Source of the DNA: Panax quinquefolius
Taxonomy: Eukaryota > Streptophyta > Magnoliopsida > Apiales > Araliaceae
Length of the DNA: 64,000 nt
Assembly: GCA_020205615.1 (NCBI GenBank)
Contig: CM035170.1
Coordinates: 60,687,322 to 60,751,321 of the forward strand
Direction: 5' to 3'
Shown here: piece by piece, positions 46,338 through 57,621 of the stretch
Layout: each line of letters begins with the position of its first letter
How positions within the stretch are numbered: the stretch's first letter is position 1
Translations under genes and position numbers: made by a program
The notes under the pieces: model-generated
Seen by the model: only the letters and a program-made list of their open reading frames with translations
Database searches by the model: none
Told to the model about the DNA's origin: nothing

Positions 46338-47360
46338 AATTAAACCGGTTGTGAATAAATCAATTAAAACAATTTTAATCTTATTTAAATAAATAAATTA
46401 AACTATTAATTTATTTAAATAAATAATATTTATTCTATAATAGGGATAAGCCTCCTTAGCGATTAACGACTTTCCAGATAATATAGATTTCAACATTAAT
46501 CATAAAAGAATATTTGAGTAAATAGTTACCATATAATTCAATCCTTCCACCATACAATGTCCCAATTATATATAAGACATGGAATTACTGTCAAGTCTTA
46601 TTTTATTTAATTATATGTATTTCGACTATTAAATGCACAACTCCAAATAATGCAAATTAGAAACTTCTTTCTAATTTTATTCTGCCTTGGCCAAGGACTA
46701 CTGGGTTGTCATTTATCGAACCACATAGGACGTTTCTCTTCATTTACAAAAAGTGGTAGATTCTTTATTGATCATGCATTATCTCCATGTACAACTTATT
46801 ATACCTAAGCATACCCTTTGATATACCCTAAGGGTCTTAAGGAATAAGTCAAAGTATAACTCATCATACACAAGATACTATGATGATCTCAAGTCCAAGG
46901 ATCACTTATACTACTATCACTACAGGAATTCCTATTGACAAGAAAGTAAAACTTCATTAGGTATTTCTTAGCGAGCCACGTTCAGTGAACTTATTCTCTA
47001 ATAAGTACCTACATACTTGCTTTAGTGTCTCCACACAAATGATCATGAGATCAATCATCCGCATCCAATAAGCAAGCAACGTATGTACCAATCTATCCGG
47101 ATTCACTAATCCCCAATTTAGTAATCCAATGATTGGGAACTATTTTAGTTTTAAGCTTTCTAAGAATTTAGATCTCATTAGAATGATCATCATCATTATT
47201 CTAAAAGCATTGCTTAAAACTATGGGTTTATCACATATTATAAATCAGCATCATGTAGATAATAAATTAATACTTTTTATTAATAAATGAATAAGATTGT
47301 TACAAAGTATATGCTTTATCATCAAACATGATTGACTTGTGTGCATACTACTTTCAATTA
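46338..47360. other. Unidentified non-coding repeat-like sequence
   Basis: AT-rich, no open frame with recognisable domains, no similarity to the other families in the window. Its right part resembles by eye long plant LTRs read in reverse, with tgtaacaatcttattcatttatt near 47,290 on the minus strand, but no boundary, TATA box or primer site can be fixed. The first 100 bp contain short aaataaat runs. It may belong to a copia-type or older Ty3 LTR. Confidence 0.35.
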
Positions 47361-47848
47361 TGTGAGCCTAGGAGCCATGGGATCTAAGATCCAGCTGACG
47401 GATCTAGATCTGGTTTCCATGATAGACCTTTTTCAGTTGTACAGTTAGCTTATAAATCTTATGTGTGGTGCTTGGACATCCTTCGATGGCTTTCATGCCC
47501 ATAAGGAGCCCAACACTTATATGTATATTATTTTGTCGAAGATGCTTCATATCTCTGGAATAAAATCAAATCAAACTGAATATGGAATAAAATGGAAGTA
47601 TCAAATGTCTCAATTACTATGTGATCATAAGGGGTTGAAAACCTGTTTTCAAAACATCATTTCTATATATATTTCTTAAAATTAAACTTTTATACAAGTC
47701 AAAATCGTTGTATATAGTTGCAAACAAGGCATAACACTACTTTCAAATAATACACTTAGGCCCAATTAACCACACACACACTTCAAATAAATTAGGGAAT
47801 TGAAAAGACACGATAACCGTGTTTTCACGGAAGTCAGGGGGTGCCTAA
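47361..47848 (+). mobile_element. Old fragment of a Tat-type LTR
   Basis: Aligns by eye along its length with 54,179-54,655 of the Tat 5' LTR: tgtgagcctagg, ggtttccatgat, gaataaaatggaagtatcaaa, cacacacacac, aaccgtgttttcacgg and tcagggggtgccta. Many substitutions make it clearly older. It is cut at 47,848 by a different LTR start. The small open frame at 47,461-47,679 lies inside it and is not a gene. Confidence 0.75.
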
Positions 47849-48164
47849 TGTAATACCCGCGAATTTTAATAAATTATAATAATATTGAGAATAAAGATTA
47901 TTTGAATATTTATTTGAATATAAATATATATAGTGTTGGCATGAGTTATGCTAACTAATTTAATTGAATATGCATGTGATAATTAAGCAATGTAGTAGAA
48001 GTGATGAGAAGCTTAGTTTAAGTTTGTGAAATTATGCCTAGTGTGGCAAAGTAGTAAAATGAGAAAGTACTAATTTAATTAATGATGAAATGGATTAAAT
48101 TAATTAGTACTATTAATAAATAAATAAATACATAATGTGATTGACTAATTCCTATTACCGTGAA
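47849..48164 (+). mobile_element. 5' start of another LTR, truncated
   Basis: Starts TGTAATACCCGCGAATTTTA, a typical Ty3 LTR start (TG plus C-rich word), immediately after the old Tat fragment. It runs 316 bp and is interrupted by the solo LTR at 48,165. The 39 bp at 52,040-52,078 may be its continuation. Type beyond Ty3-like is uncertain. Confidence 0.5.
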
Positions 48165-51100
48165 TGTAACGTCCCGAAATTCGGTCTATCTTCACACCCG
48201 GATTTCGTGCATCACGAGTACATCATCTTCCAAACATACATCATTATATAGTGAAATATAACAACATACATTCTCAAATCCCAGGTTCTAAAACCTTATA
48301 ACCTCTTTCATTACAAATAATTATCAATACATTATTCATTTCATCTTACAAGAGTGACTTTTATCCACCACCAAGGATACATAACAATTCATTAAACTAA
48401 TCTATAGTTTAATTAAACTATTATACATTACAAGTCTTCATTTGATCTTTATGCACATTCACATACTGAATGACATTTCCTCTGGATACCGGTCAGCTTG
48501 ATCGTTACGGGATCCTTAAGTTCTTTCTAACATCGTCCGTTGAAAATGTTTTTCATTTAAAGCAAGTGTGAGCATTCAATTGCCCAGCAAGTCATAGCAG
48601 TTGAATAAACAACTTCAAGAGTTTAAACATTCCTTTAGAATTTCGATAGCCGAACAAAGGTTATGAAGCAGCTTGAATAATAGGAATAATTTTGATTCCT
48701 ATCATTTTAAAACATTAAACATATTCACTTCGAAATACTTTCATTCTTCTACCTTTTTCATACACATCCTGTCTGGCTAGAATCATTAGCACAGGCTTAA
48801 CAATAACGGTTCATGTATAAATAGAATATTCTTATATTGAACCGTCAATCATAGAACAGTGCATCTCATAGAAACACCGAAGTGTTCAAATTATGGCACA
48901 AGGCCTCATACGTTCTACCACCTTGTACAAATATCGCCTATTCGCACATAGACAGAACTTCTCAAGTTCAACATCTGAGAAGTTTAAGAAACTAGCATTC
49001 ATGTAATATGAATGATGTTAGGAAACTTTCCTTACTCACAGCTACAACTTAGAGTTTACGTTGAACTGCTCATTCCAATTCCTATATAGCACATAAGGAA
49101 ATAACACACACCAATTATTCATATACTTTTGACTTATGCATTGGTTTACTTAACTTTACTTCTTAAGGTTCACATTCTTGTAACCTAAGTTTACGTGACA
49201 ACTTTCATTATCGGTTTACGGCTTCATGACATACGGAGATGTCTTAGTCAAAACGTTCATAATCTTTGATGATTTGTATTCTTATCTTCTTCTTATAACT
49301 TCTCTAGGACTCAACACATATCATGTCTTTATTAGTAGTCCATATGGTACTCTGAGTGGTTTCCCACAAACCACCAATAAACAAGTTCCCGTCTCATCTA
49401 CATTGTCATCACGGTGAGTTAGATCGGTTGCCAGTTTCGTATATACCTTCGCTCTCTTAAGGAATTGTTTAGCCCATCTCCCATATGTCAACCATCAAAG
49501 GTTACGATTGTACTACAACCTAAATTCATCTAACTTATCCGAAATATTAAACTATAATGTTCGTTAAGTTAATTTCTTATTCCTTATGGCTTTCTGACAA
49601 CTAAATGCCATACCTCAGGATTCATTCTTATCCGACTCACATTCGGCTTTCATTAATCTTATTACTGTTCATTACGGCTTTCTTGATAATTTATATCTTA
49701 CTTAATACCTTCTTTATCCACTACATGAACCCCACGTTCATTACTCATTCTTAATGTCGAAGTCATACCATTCGTTGTATGCTAAGATCGATCATTCATC
49801 GCAACAGCATTGCGTTCACAGCGTCTATACGCTTTAAACTTAACTCTCATTGCCACGACAAAACATTGAAATGTTATTCATTACCCTCGTCACTCAACAT
49901 CTAAGGAATCACAACCATAAATCTCCTCCACGTTCGTTTATCGTGACTACGATCCCCGGACATCGGTTTTGTAACCCGCATTTACATTCTTTATCTTTTA
50001 ATCTCCTTTATTCTTTTTGTTCAACCTTCATTTAAGGTTTAATTCACTTTTTTAAGTGTTACATTTAATTAACTACACATTCATTAGCTTTTGTTACACT
50101 TCCCCCAGGATTTGAGCAGTTAAAAGCTCATCACTGGGCCTTGCCCTGCACCGGCGCTGCGGCGCCACTCTCCTTACTCTCTCTCGCACCACGGTGTGAG
50201 TCTCCAGTAGCTGGCTCTCTAGTCTGGCGCTGCGGCGCCACCTTACAAATCATGGTTGGCGTTGCGACGACAAGCCCTAATCTTTGAAAATTTTTCTAAG
50301 TGTTAACTTCATTTTGAGACGCTTACTTCCCGATCTCATAACTTCTTCGTTATAACTCAGAACGAGGTCATTCCAAAGCCATTCTCTTCCTTATCTTATT
50401 TACTTCAATCCCCCTCGGACAAAAATTCATTCTGAATCCATTAACATGCCATTCGATTGGCTTAATCTTAGTCCTTCGTTCATTTTTATGTTATTAACGT
50501 TCTTCGTTCGTTCGTCTGTAATTCGGTCATCCGAACTCGGAACTCGTTCGTTCTTGATTCCACGACTCACATTTTCTACGTTCTCTTACTTTCTTATGAA
50601 ACCCTACACCTTCGGGTTCATTTACAAACTTTTTAATTCTTGTTCGTCTTTTACGAAATTTTTGCCATAACTTTGTTATAGCTAAGTTTAATCTGTTCTT
50701 CATGAACGTTTCTACCGTTCCTAACCAAGAAATAAGCATCTAACTTATACGCAATGGTTTTAAACTTGTCCATCAACAACAATTATACTATGATGGTTTT
50801 AAATTTGTCCATCAACAACGTTATTCTTGTTCTTCGCGTTCTTCATTCGTTCTTCATTTTTAATCGATATTTTGATTACGATTTCACTTTTTCTTGGAAT
50901 TCGATGTTATAAAATAACATTCCTTACTTATTTCACCTAATCGTTCATATGATCCATTCGGATCGCTCAAATTTATTACGAATCTTATACTTCCTTAAGA
51001 AATTTATAAACTAAATTTTTAATTCTTATTTCTTTGTTTTCTCATGATTTCAACCATATGAAAATCATTCTTACATCTTTTACTTCTATTCGCATTAATT

Positions 51101-52039
51101 TATGTTTTGAACATATAAAAATTAAAGAAAATTTATTCAGAAGTTAGGTTTTTGATACCTTTCTTCTTTAATCTCCTTCTATCGGACAAAGTTTGTTCAC
51201 GAGCAAGCTTTTCCTCCTCCTTTTCCCTCCCATCCGAACTCTCTCTCTCTCTCTCTCAAGTGTTGTAGGATTTTCAAAATCCTAAACAAATGAAATTAAG
51301 CTTTCTACTTATAGATTTTCCAAGCTAAGGAAAAATAGTCCTTTTGCCCATCCGGTTACTATTCACACCTCCTTACTATTCACGAAAATTCCCTTGGAAG
51401 TTTTGTGGTTCCATCTTTCGGGCTTCGTCCGACAATTTTAAAAACTGCGATTCTTGGAGTCAAAATATTTTTGGATATTTCTTCTTTCATTTACCAATTA
51501 ACTTTTACGTATTCTTTGAATCTCTGAAAAACTGAAAAACACTTTTTGATGTTAAGCGTTTTCCTTCACATTTTCCCCTAACGTAGTTAAACGAATGAAA
51601 AGTATGTAACAATACTTTTTCTCATTTTTATTTCGTCATATTTCTACACGTTTTTTGAGAAAATCTTTTATCGACTTACTTAACTTTTCACGATATACTA
51701 TCGTCAAATCTTTCGACGAAATGTCATTTCGACATACCGAACTCTCAGAAAGGCTTAGGTTATTCAAACCTTAACCCTTAGGTTTCTTTAGGTGAATAGT
51801 GCATATTTCGTCTTTTTTCCCAAAAATATTTTTGTTCCCGGAAAAATTTTATTTTCGTCTTGAAAGTTCTTACTCATTCAATCTAGCTCATAGCCAAAAT
51901 CCTCCTGTATTATAATCATCCTAGGTTCTAGAATGATTAATAAACATATAGCACAAATATTATTAATAAAAATTCATTTTATTAATAACTAATTCTTTAA
52001 ACTTAAATTCTGGACAATCTGAATTTCTGGGTTGTCACA
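48165..52039 (-). mobile_element. Solo LTR of about 3.9 kb, Tekay-like
   Basis: On the minus strand it begins TGTGACAACCCAGAAATTCAG (52,039) and ends cgaatttcgggacgttaca (48,165). These termini form an imperfect inverted repeat and the end matches the ggcgttaca end of the first family. A TATA-like ctataagtag lies at 51,304-51,313 on the minus strand with a GA-rich leader (agagagagagag, 51,241-51,258) just after, the same layout as the family LTRs. No internal sequence on either side. Flanks gtgaa and atgag do not form a convincing 5-bp target duplication. Open frames inside (49,226; 50,446) lack any protein signature. Confidence 0.68.
51304..51313 (-). promoter_or_regulatory. Probable TATA box of the solo LTR
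   Basis: Minus strand ctataagtag within ggaaaatctataagtagaaag, followed about 50 bp later by an (AG)n leader. The position, about 730 bp from the LTR start, fits a U3/R boundary. Confidence 0.5.
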
Positions 52040-53037
52040 ATGAGCAATAGCATGTAAGGAGAAACCATATATAATAAGTGTAGATACTCGAAATTTTCTG
52101 CACACCTATCACTGACATTGTAGGAGGGCAGATTCGTCTTTCAGAGATAACCCTGAAAGACAACTCACATAAAGCCCGGATACTACCGGAAGTTCAGCAC
52201 CAACCCCGGAACACACACCGGGAGTAACAATTCCAAACCCGAAGATAACCCCGAGGTATGCAGTTCCAACACCAGAAATTCCACCGGAGAAGACCGATTA
52301 ATCTCGGAGATAACCCTAAGGTATCCAGTCTCAGTCCCAACACTGGGAGTAGTAGCTACCAACCTTGGTGATAACCCCAAGGAATGCAGTTCCGGCGACA
52401 ACCCCCGAAAATGCTTGTTTCAAATGCATGCGATCAGCTTCAACCTCGGCACTCACACCGAGGCATTTAGTACAAAGCCTGGATTTAGCATTGGGAAGAC
52501 TGGCACACCTCAGAGATGACACTGAGGACCTCCAACATTGGCGTGACGATCGATCTCGGTGATAACCACGAGCAACGTCTACTTTATCATTGAAACCGTG
52601 ATAACTCCGGTGAGGGGAAAAGGCATCATCTCGCCACTCTAGAGCCATATCACGCCGTCTAAACATTTCATACACACATTTCTACACAACAATGTCCCAC
52701 AAGAATCAAGGAAAACCAATCCCGAGTGACTATTGTGCAGGGTAACGGATAGAATTTGAAGCTTGAAGACCGAGGGCACCGTCCCATCTTCATGACTTTG
52801 TACAACCTCTAATCCCATGCCATTGTACAACCCTCGACAATGGCAGTCCGAAATAGGTCCTACATACCTCAGTCGGATGCCCGGATTGCAATTCTAAAAG
52901 TTCGAACGGACATTGTAGTGCCTCCGCACGTACACGTCTTTGAACGCGACGCGACCAAAACCGAGGGCAACAGGGCAATTCAAGTACACTGGCGGGAGGT
53001 ACACCGTAGGAGGTAGGTACACTGTGGCTCTCCCCTC

Positions 53038-53045
53038 TATAAATA
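53038..53045 (+). promoter_or_regulatory. TATA box of the Tat LTR
   Basis: TATAAATA in ctcccctctataaatagaggg, about 960 bp into the LTR, followed by aagaggagaaagagcgagg. A strong match to a plant core promoter. Confidence 0.75.
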
Positions 53046-53355
53046 GAGGGCTTGGGGTGGCCATTTTAAGAGGAGAAAGAGCGAGGAAGCCCTGTCAAAT
53101 TTTCTTCATACTTGCAATATACTGAGTGCTTTCTCATTTTAAACACTTGTGAGCTCACATATAGATACTTTTGTATCGGCGGGAGCCGAGTTTCATCCAC
53201 TTTAAAGATATAGAAATCTACTTTGGCAACCCACTGTAAGCCTTCTCACACACTTTAAAGCCTTTCTCCTCATCTTTGCACACACCCTTCTTCACGTTGA
53301 GAGTCGTGTTGCGTGTGTTTGCCCGGACTTCGGTCCGTGGTTTTATTTTAATTTT

Positions 53356-53362
<7 letters not shown>

Positions 53363-53404
<42 letters not shown>

Positions 53405-53463
53405 ACTAACATTATCGAGTTATGCCTCGATTGAGCCTGAACTTGATGCGAGCGTTTATTTGC

Positions 53464-53494
<31 letters not shown>

Positions 53495-53551
53495 ACTGCT
53501 ATTGTCGGACTTTGTTCGATGAGCCTTGAATTTTACATCCTAGCATTTATC

Positions 53552-53592
<41 letters not shown>

Positions 53593-53830
53593 CTGTGTCA
53601 AACTTTGTTCGATGAGCCCGATTTTATATCCTATATATTTATTACTTATATATATATATAGGGTCTCCATCCATATAGAATAGGTTGTTGGGAGCAACCT
53701 TTTATTATATATTGCTACAACTCAGATGGCTTATTATAAAAAAAAAAAAAAACATAGCTTAGCCGCTACAGGTTGTAGCGGCTGGGCCAAAAGGGTTGCT
53801 CCCTAACAACCGATTGCTGTGGATGGAATC

Positions 53831-53889
<59 letters not shown>
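53363..53889. repeat. Cluster of TA microsatellites
   Basis: Uninterrupted (TA)n runs at about 53,363-53,402, 53,468-53,494, 53,556-53,589, 53,646-53,660 and 53,833-53,889. The first four are separated by diverged copies of a unit containing actttgttcgatgagcc, which suggests that a roughly 100-bp unit with its TA tract was duplicated. The Ile/Tyr-repeat open frames here are artefacts. Confidence 0.9.
53661..53832. mobile_element. MITE-like element with 40-bp terminal inverted repeats
   Basis: 172 bp. The left end gggtctccatcc...taggttgttgggagcaacc pairs with the reverse complement of the right end (gggattccatcc...cggttgttagggagcaacc) over about 40 bp with a few mismatches. It lies between two TA tracts, so the target duplication cannot be sized. 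Inside is a perfect 10-bp hairpin, agccgctaca/tgtagcggct with loop ggt (53,761-53,783), and an A15 run. No coding capacity. The superfamily is not certain (Mutator-, hAT- or Harbinger-like). Confidence 0.72.
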
Positions 53890-53890
<1 letters not shown>

Positions 53891-54120
53891 TTTGTCCCAC
53901 CTGAGTTTCCTCTGTGGTGGTTGATCGCTTTTACGACTTTCTTTACGTTTGGTCCCGCCTGGAGTTTCCTCCGTGGTGGTAGATCGCTTTTACAGCTTTC
54001 TTTACGTTTGGTCCCGCCAGGAGTTTCCTCCGTGGCGGTTGATAACCTTTATAGCTTTATTTACATTTCTGATCCCCCATTGAGGTGCTTCGTGGTTGGT
54101 GATCATGTCTGTATATTTAT
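53890..54120 (+). repeat. 59-bp tandem repeat in the Tat LTR
   Basis: Units with ggtcccgcctggagtttcctccgtggtggt-gatcgcttttac-gctttctttacg begin near 53,892, 53,951, 54,010 and, more degenerate, 54,069. The period is 59 bp between the two clearest copies. Confidence 0.85.
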
Positions 54121-54935
54121 ATTTACAGCTTTTATATATATACTTGCTTACTGCTTTTTATATAAATTGCAGCATCATGTGAGCCTAGGAATCATGTAAT
54201 CATAGATTCAGCCTACTGAATCTAGATTCGGTTCCCGTGATGGACTTTTTCAGCTGTAAGCAGCTTGTAAATTTATATGCGGTGTCTGAATTTCCTCAGA
54301 TGGTTTTTATACCCACGAGGAAGTCGGCATTATGTTGTACATTATTTTCTTATAGATGTTTAGCATCTCAATAATAAAAGCAATCAAGCCGAATATTGAA
54401 TAAAATGGAAGTATCAAAAGGTCTCAATTACTATTGAGCATCAGGGTTTAAAAACCCTCTTTTATAAAACATCATTGCCATATCTTGCTAAAAACTAATT
54501 TTTTACATAAATTCAAACTCAGTATATATATAGGTGCGACAGGGCCTATACTACTTCCAAATAACGACACATTGACACACACACACACACATTTAGATAA
54601 TGAGTTTCTTGAAAAGTGGCGGTCACCGTGGTAACACGGATGTCGGGGTGCCTAACACCTTCCTCCTCGCATAATCAAGTCCCTGACCCTAATGAATCTC
54701 GGTTTCACCGACCCGTTTTAAATAATGTCACATCACCGGGTCAATGTGCAAACCTTTTCTCGGTTGCGTTGGTACAACCATTTAAAAAACCAACTGGCGA
54801 CTCTTAACAGTCCATCGTCGACATTATACATGATGGACCTTTTTTACTTGTTTTTTCAAACAAATCTCACTTAAAATGAGAACACCAAAGAACAAGTAAC
54901 GAAAAGGGACAACTATAAATCCCGACGTCGACAGG

Positions 54936-54953
54936 TGGCGACTCTGCTGGGGA
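54936..54953 (+). promoter_or_regulatory. Primer-binding site of the Tat element
   Basis: tggcgactctgctgggga, two bases after the LTR end. It complements the CCA-bearing 3' end of an Arg-type plant tRNA (from memory), the primer class associated with Tat/Ogre elements, and differs from the Met-type site of the first family. Confidence 0.78.
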
Positions 54954-55680
54954 CACCAGTAAGAGGACTTAAGCCGCTATTACAATCTTTTCAAAACTGT
55001 TATATACTTGTGTGTGGATGTTGCATTTACATTTATGATGAATGTGTATGAATGTATTTACTTATTGCACTTAGTGCTTCGCACCATATCTGCTTATGAT
55101 ATTAGTGCTTCGCACATGTCATCATTTTCATACGGTGAGACGCGATGTATGTGAATGTATGGTGTGTGGGCCCTCCACCAGGAGGCTATCCCGTCAGTGT
55201 TTGATTACTGGACTCATAGGAAGACTAATTCCCACGAGGCTCAGGAAAGGCACCACCCAAATTTGCTCCAGTTGAAAGACCGGATTAATTTCTCGTTGAG
55301 TAAATTACGATGTTTTGGGAACCTTCATGCCAAAAGCCGCGAGAGTAACCTAAGATAGGTCAACCTCTGATAAACCCAATACGGAGGAAAGTCTCTTCAT
55401 GCTTTCTCATTTTAAATTACTTGTAAAATCAATTACTTGTAATTTCATTCCATATTCATCTCCATGTAATGAGAAATATGAAGAAATGTGTACATATACA
55501 TATTTAACATGCTAGCCTGTATTACAAACAGCTGACATTCATTTTGCAGGATAAAATTCCTAAAATGGACACATCACATAGCATGTTATTATACACACAT
55601 TCTCTAAAGACTAAACTATGAAAGTCTTTCACAGGGAACCAATCGGACCTACTACCCGGTCAAAATCCAAAAAGGCTGCA
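54954..55680 (+). other. Untranslated leader of the Tat element
   Basis: About 730 bp between the primer site and gag without a convincing start codon or protein. It contains a tttttgcagg-type acceptor-like word near 55,550. There is no room for the extra upstream ORF known from Ogre elements, so the element is better called Tat lineage than Ogre. Confidence 0.6.
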
Positions 55681-57174
55681 AGCCTACAGTCAATCATGTC
55701 ATATCTGACCAGACTGACCTGAATCTAGTTTCTCGCAAAGAATTTGACGGATTAAGCAAACAAATTATAGATTTGGTTGTTCTGCTTAAAGAACTATACC
55801 AGTCTACTCAGGGTCCAAAGATACCCGTACATGCTGAATCCTCTACACAAGGGGGAACCCAGATCATTACGATACCTAAACTGCAGTTGGATACGACCAA
55901 CAAAATTCATGATGCCACCCATCTCACAGGAGATCCAGACACCTGTGACATCAGAAATAAAGTCCTTCAAATGGAAGAAACCCTTCGTGTTATCAAAGGA
56001 ATTGGAACGTACGGGAGTGTTTCATATACTAACTTATGTGTATTCCCTGGTGTTCATTATCCAAAAAAAATTTAAAACTCTTGACTTCAAAAAATATGAC
56101 GGGTTAGGAGATCCTTACACACATTTGAAGGTGTTTATTGGAGAACTCGGATCTTATGCAGAGGACGAGAAGCTCAGAATGCATTTGTTCTAGAAAAGTC
56201 TGACTGGAGAAGCCCGTTCATGGTATACCAGATTAGACAATTCAAAAATCCATAGCTGGGAAGAGCTAGCACACGCCTTCCTCAACCAATACAGCTTCTA
56301 GTCTCATATGGCTCCTGACTGGTATCAAATTACCAAAGTCAAGAAACAGTCTAACGAGTCTTTTAGAGAATATGCTCAAAGGTGGAGGCGCCTAGCTACC
56401 CAAGTAATTCCTTCAATGGCAGAATCAGAAATGGTCATGACTTTCATAGACATACAAGAAGCTCCTTTCTATGAAAGAGTATTATTCGGCATCGGTAAAC
56501 CATTTTCTGAAATGATCAAACACGGGGAGATGGCTGATATGGGATTGAAGTCAGGAAAGATTCAAGACCTATCTGCCCTTAAAGCTATCGCTGAGCACAT
56601 CCAATCCGAAAATTATGGAAACAGCCCCAGGAGGGTCCATAAAAAGAAAGAGGAAGATGTTTCCCTGATACTACAGGGTCAAAAAGGCAATCCGAACATG
56701 CCTATCTAGAGGAGAAACTGCACTCCCTTTCAAGCACGGTCTTCTAACCCTCTAATGCCAAAAGGTGGAGAAGTTAAACACCCTCGAATGTTCACACCCT
56801 TAGGGGACTCACTCGAGAATATTCTCACTCTTCTGACAACGCAGAAGAAAATCACGCATCTTCTTCCACTAGCCAGCCCTAATGGACGAGGTTTTAATGC
56901 TGCTCAGAAATGTGATTATCATGCCGGGGCACCTGGACATGATACTCAGGATTGTTGGGCCTTGAAACACAATATACAAGACTTGATAGACAACGGTGAG
57001 ATCGTGGTCACCAAACCAGATCAACCTCACGTACAAGACAACCCTCTTCCTCAACATAAAGAAGAAGAGGTCAACATGATTAAATGGAGTAATAGACAGA
57101 GTTCCGATCTCAACGGCGAGTCCTCCCAGACCCCCAAAGACGGTGTTGACAAGTGGGATTATGCCAAGTTCTAG
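55681..57174 (+). pseudogene. Tat gag, first part with first knuckle module
   Basis: The N-terminal part is open through LSKQIIDLVVLLKEL to VFPGVHYPKK. One extra A in a run near 56,062-56,070 shifts the frame to FKTLDFKKYDGLGDPYTHL. The gag domain continues (LTGEARSWYTRLD, MAPDWYQI, ESFREYAQRWRRLATQV). In-frame stops: TAG at 56,191, 56,299, 56,707 and 57,172, each able to come from CAG. The nucleocapsid-like module at 56,791-57,000 has FTPLGDS...ITHLLP and C-x2-H...GH-x4-C (CDYHAGAPGHDTQDC, first Cys at 56,911). It would package element RNA in particles. Confidence 0.8.
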
Positions 57175-57621
57175 TTCACAATGGAACGTAAGATGAAAGC
57201 TCTATTTAAGCAGATTGAGCAATTGGCAGAACTGGTGACTTATCAGCATCAAGTTACATGCTAGTTAGTCAGCCAGGAGCATGCTAGTCTCCTTCCTCTT
57301 GTCATGAGTATTCCCTCGTCACCTTCAGAAAATGAAATGTTGGAGGACAAAGTGATAGGGAGAGAGAATGCCAAAGCCCATCGGGATTTTGCCAATAAGA
57401 GGGAATTTACATACCTAGGCCAACCTATGGAGGAAATCATTCAGATGCTAATCAATGCAGGAAGGATCACTTCCCTTCTACCTCCAATCAATCCCCGTTC
57501 TAGACGGTACAATTCTGATGGAGTATGTCAATATCACTCCCATTCTTGCGGTCACAGTACAGAAGAATACTGGGCACTCCGCCACCTTATCCAGAATCTA
57601 ATTGACAGTGGTGTCCTGTAA
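57175..57621 (+). pseudogene. Tat gag, second (duplicated) knuckle module
   Basis: Continues in the same frame, through a TAG at 57,262. From 57,406 it repeats the layout of the first module: FTYLGQPMEEI...ITSLLP, then CQYHSHSCGHSTEEYW with the first Cys at 57,526, then HLIQNLIDSG. The final Cys of the first module is Tyr here. The starts of the two modules are 615 bp (205 codons) apart. Ends with TAA at 57,619. Either an internal gag duplication or fusion of two gag ends. Confidence 0.7.

Larger units (their letters stand above)
52079..54933 (+). mobile_element. 5' LTR of the Tat-lineage element
   Basis: From TGTAGATACTCG at 52,079 to cgacgtcgaca at 54,933, two bases before the primer site; 2,855 bp with TG...CA ends. 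U3 (52,100-52,960) is GC-richer and carries degenerate repeats of the type gataacccc-gagg-atgcagttcc. TATA at 53,038. R/U5 contains TA microsatellites, an inserted MITE, a 59-bp tandem repeat and a (CA)n run at about 54,576. The last 750 bp match the old fragment at 47,361. Open frames in this span come from repeats and have no protein features. Confidence 0.82.

Noticed and set aside
47461..47679. A 72-codon frame as a possible small gene.
   Set aside because: It lies fully inside the old Tat LTR fragment that aligns with 54,280-54,500, where the frame is not kept.
50446..50739. Overlapping frames in the solo LTR on both strands.
   Set aside because: Low-complexity, no domain, no support from copies elsewhere in the window.
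48160..52044. Target-site duplication for the solo LTR (gtgaa and atgag).
   Set aside because: Only three of five bases agree; not enough to claim it.
52183..52980. Cluster of overlapping frames on both strands.
   Set aside because: This is the GC-richer repetitive U3 of the Tat LTR; no frame has recognisable motifs.
53819..54199. Long frame starting with Ile-Tyr repeats.
   Set aside because: Translation of a TA microsatellite running into a 59-bp tandem repeat.
55155..55358. A 67-codon frame upstream of Tat gag as a possible extra ORF.
   Set aside because: Too short, without motif, in the leader region.
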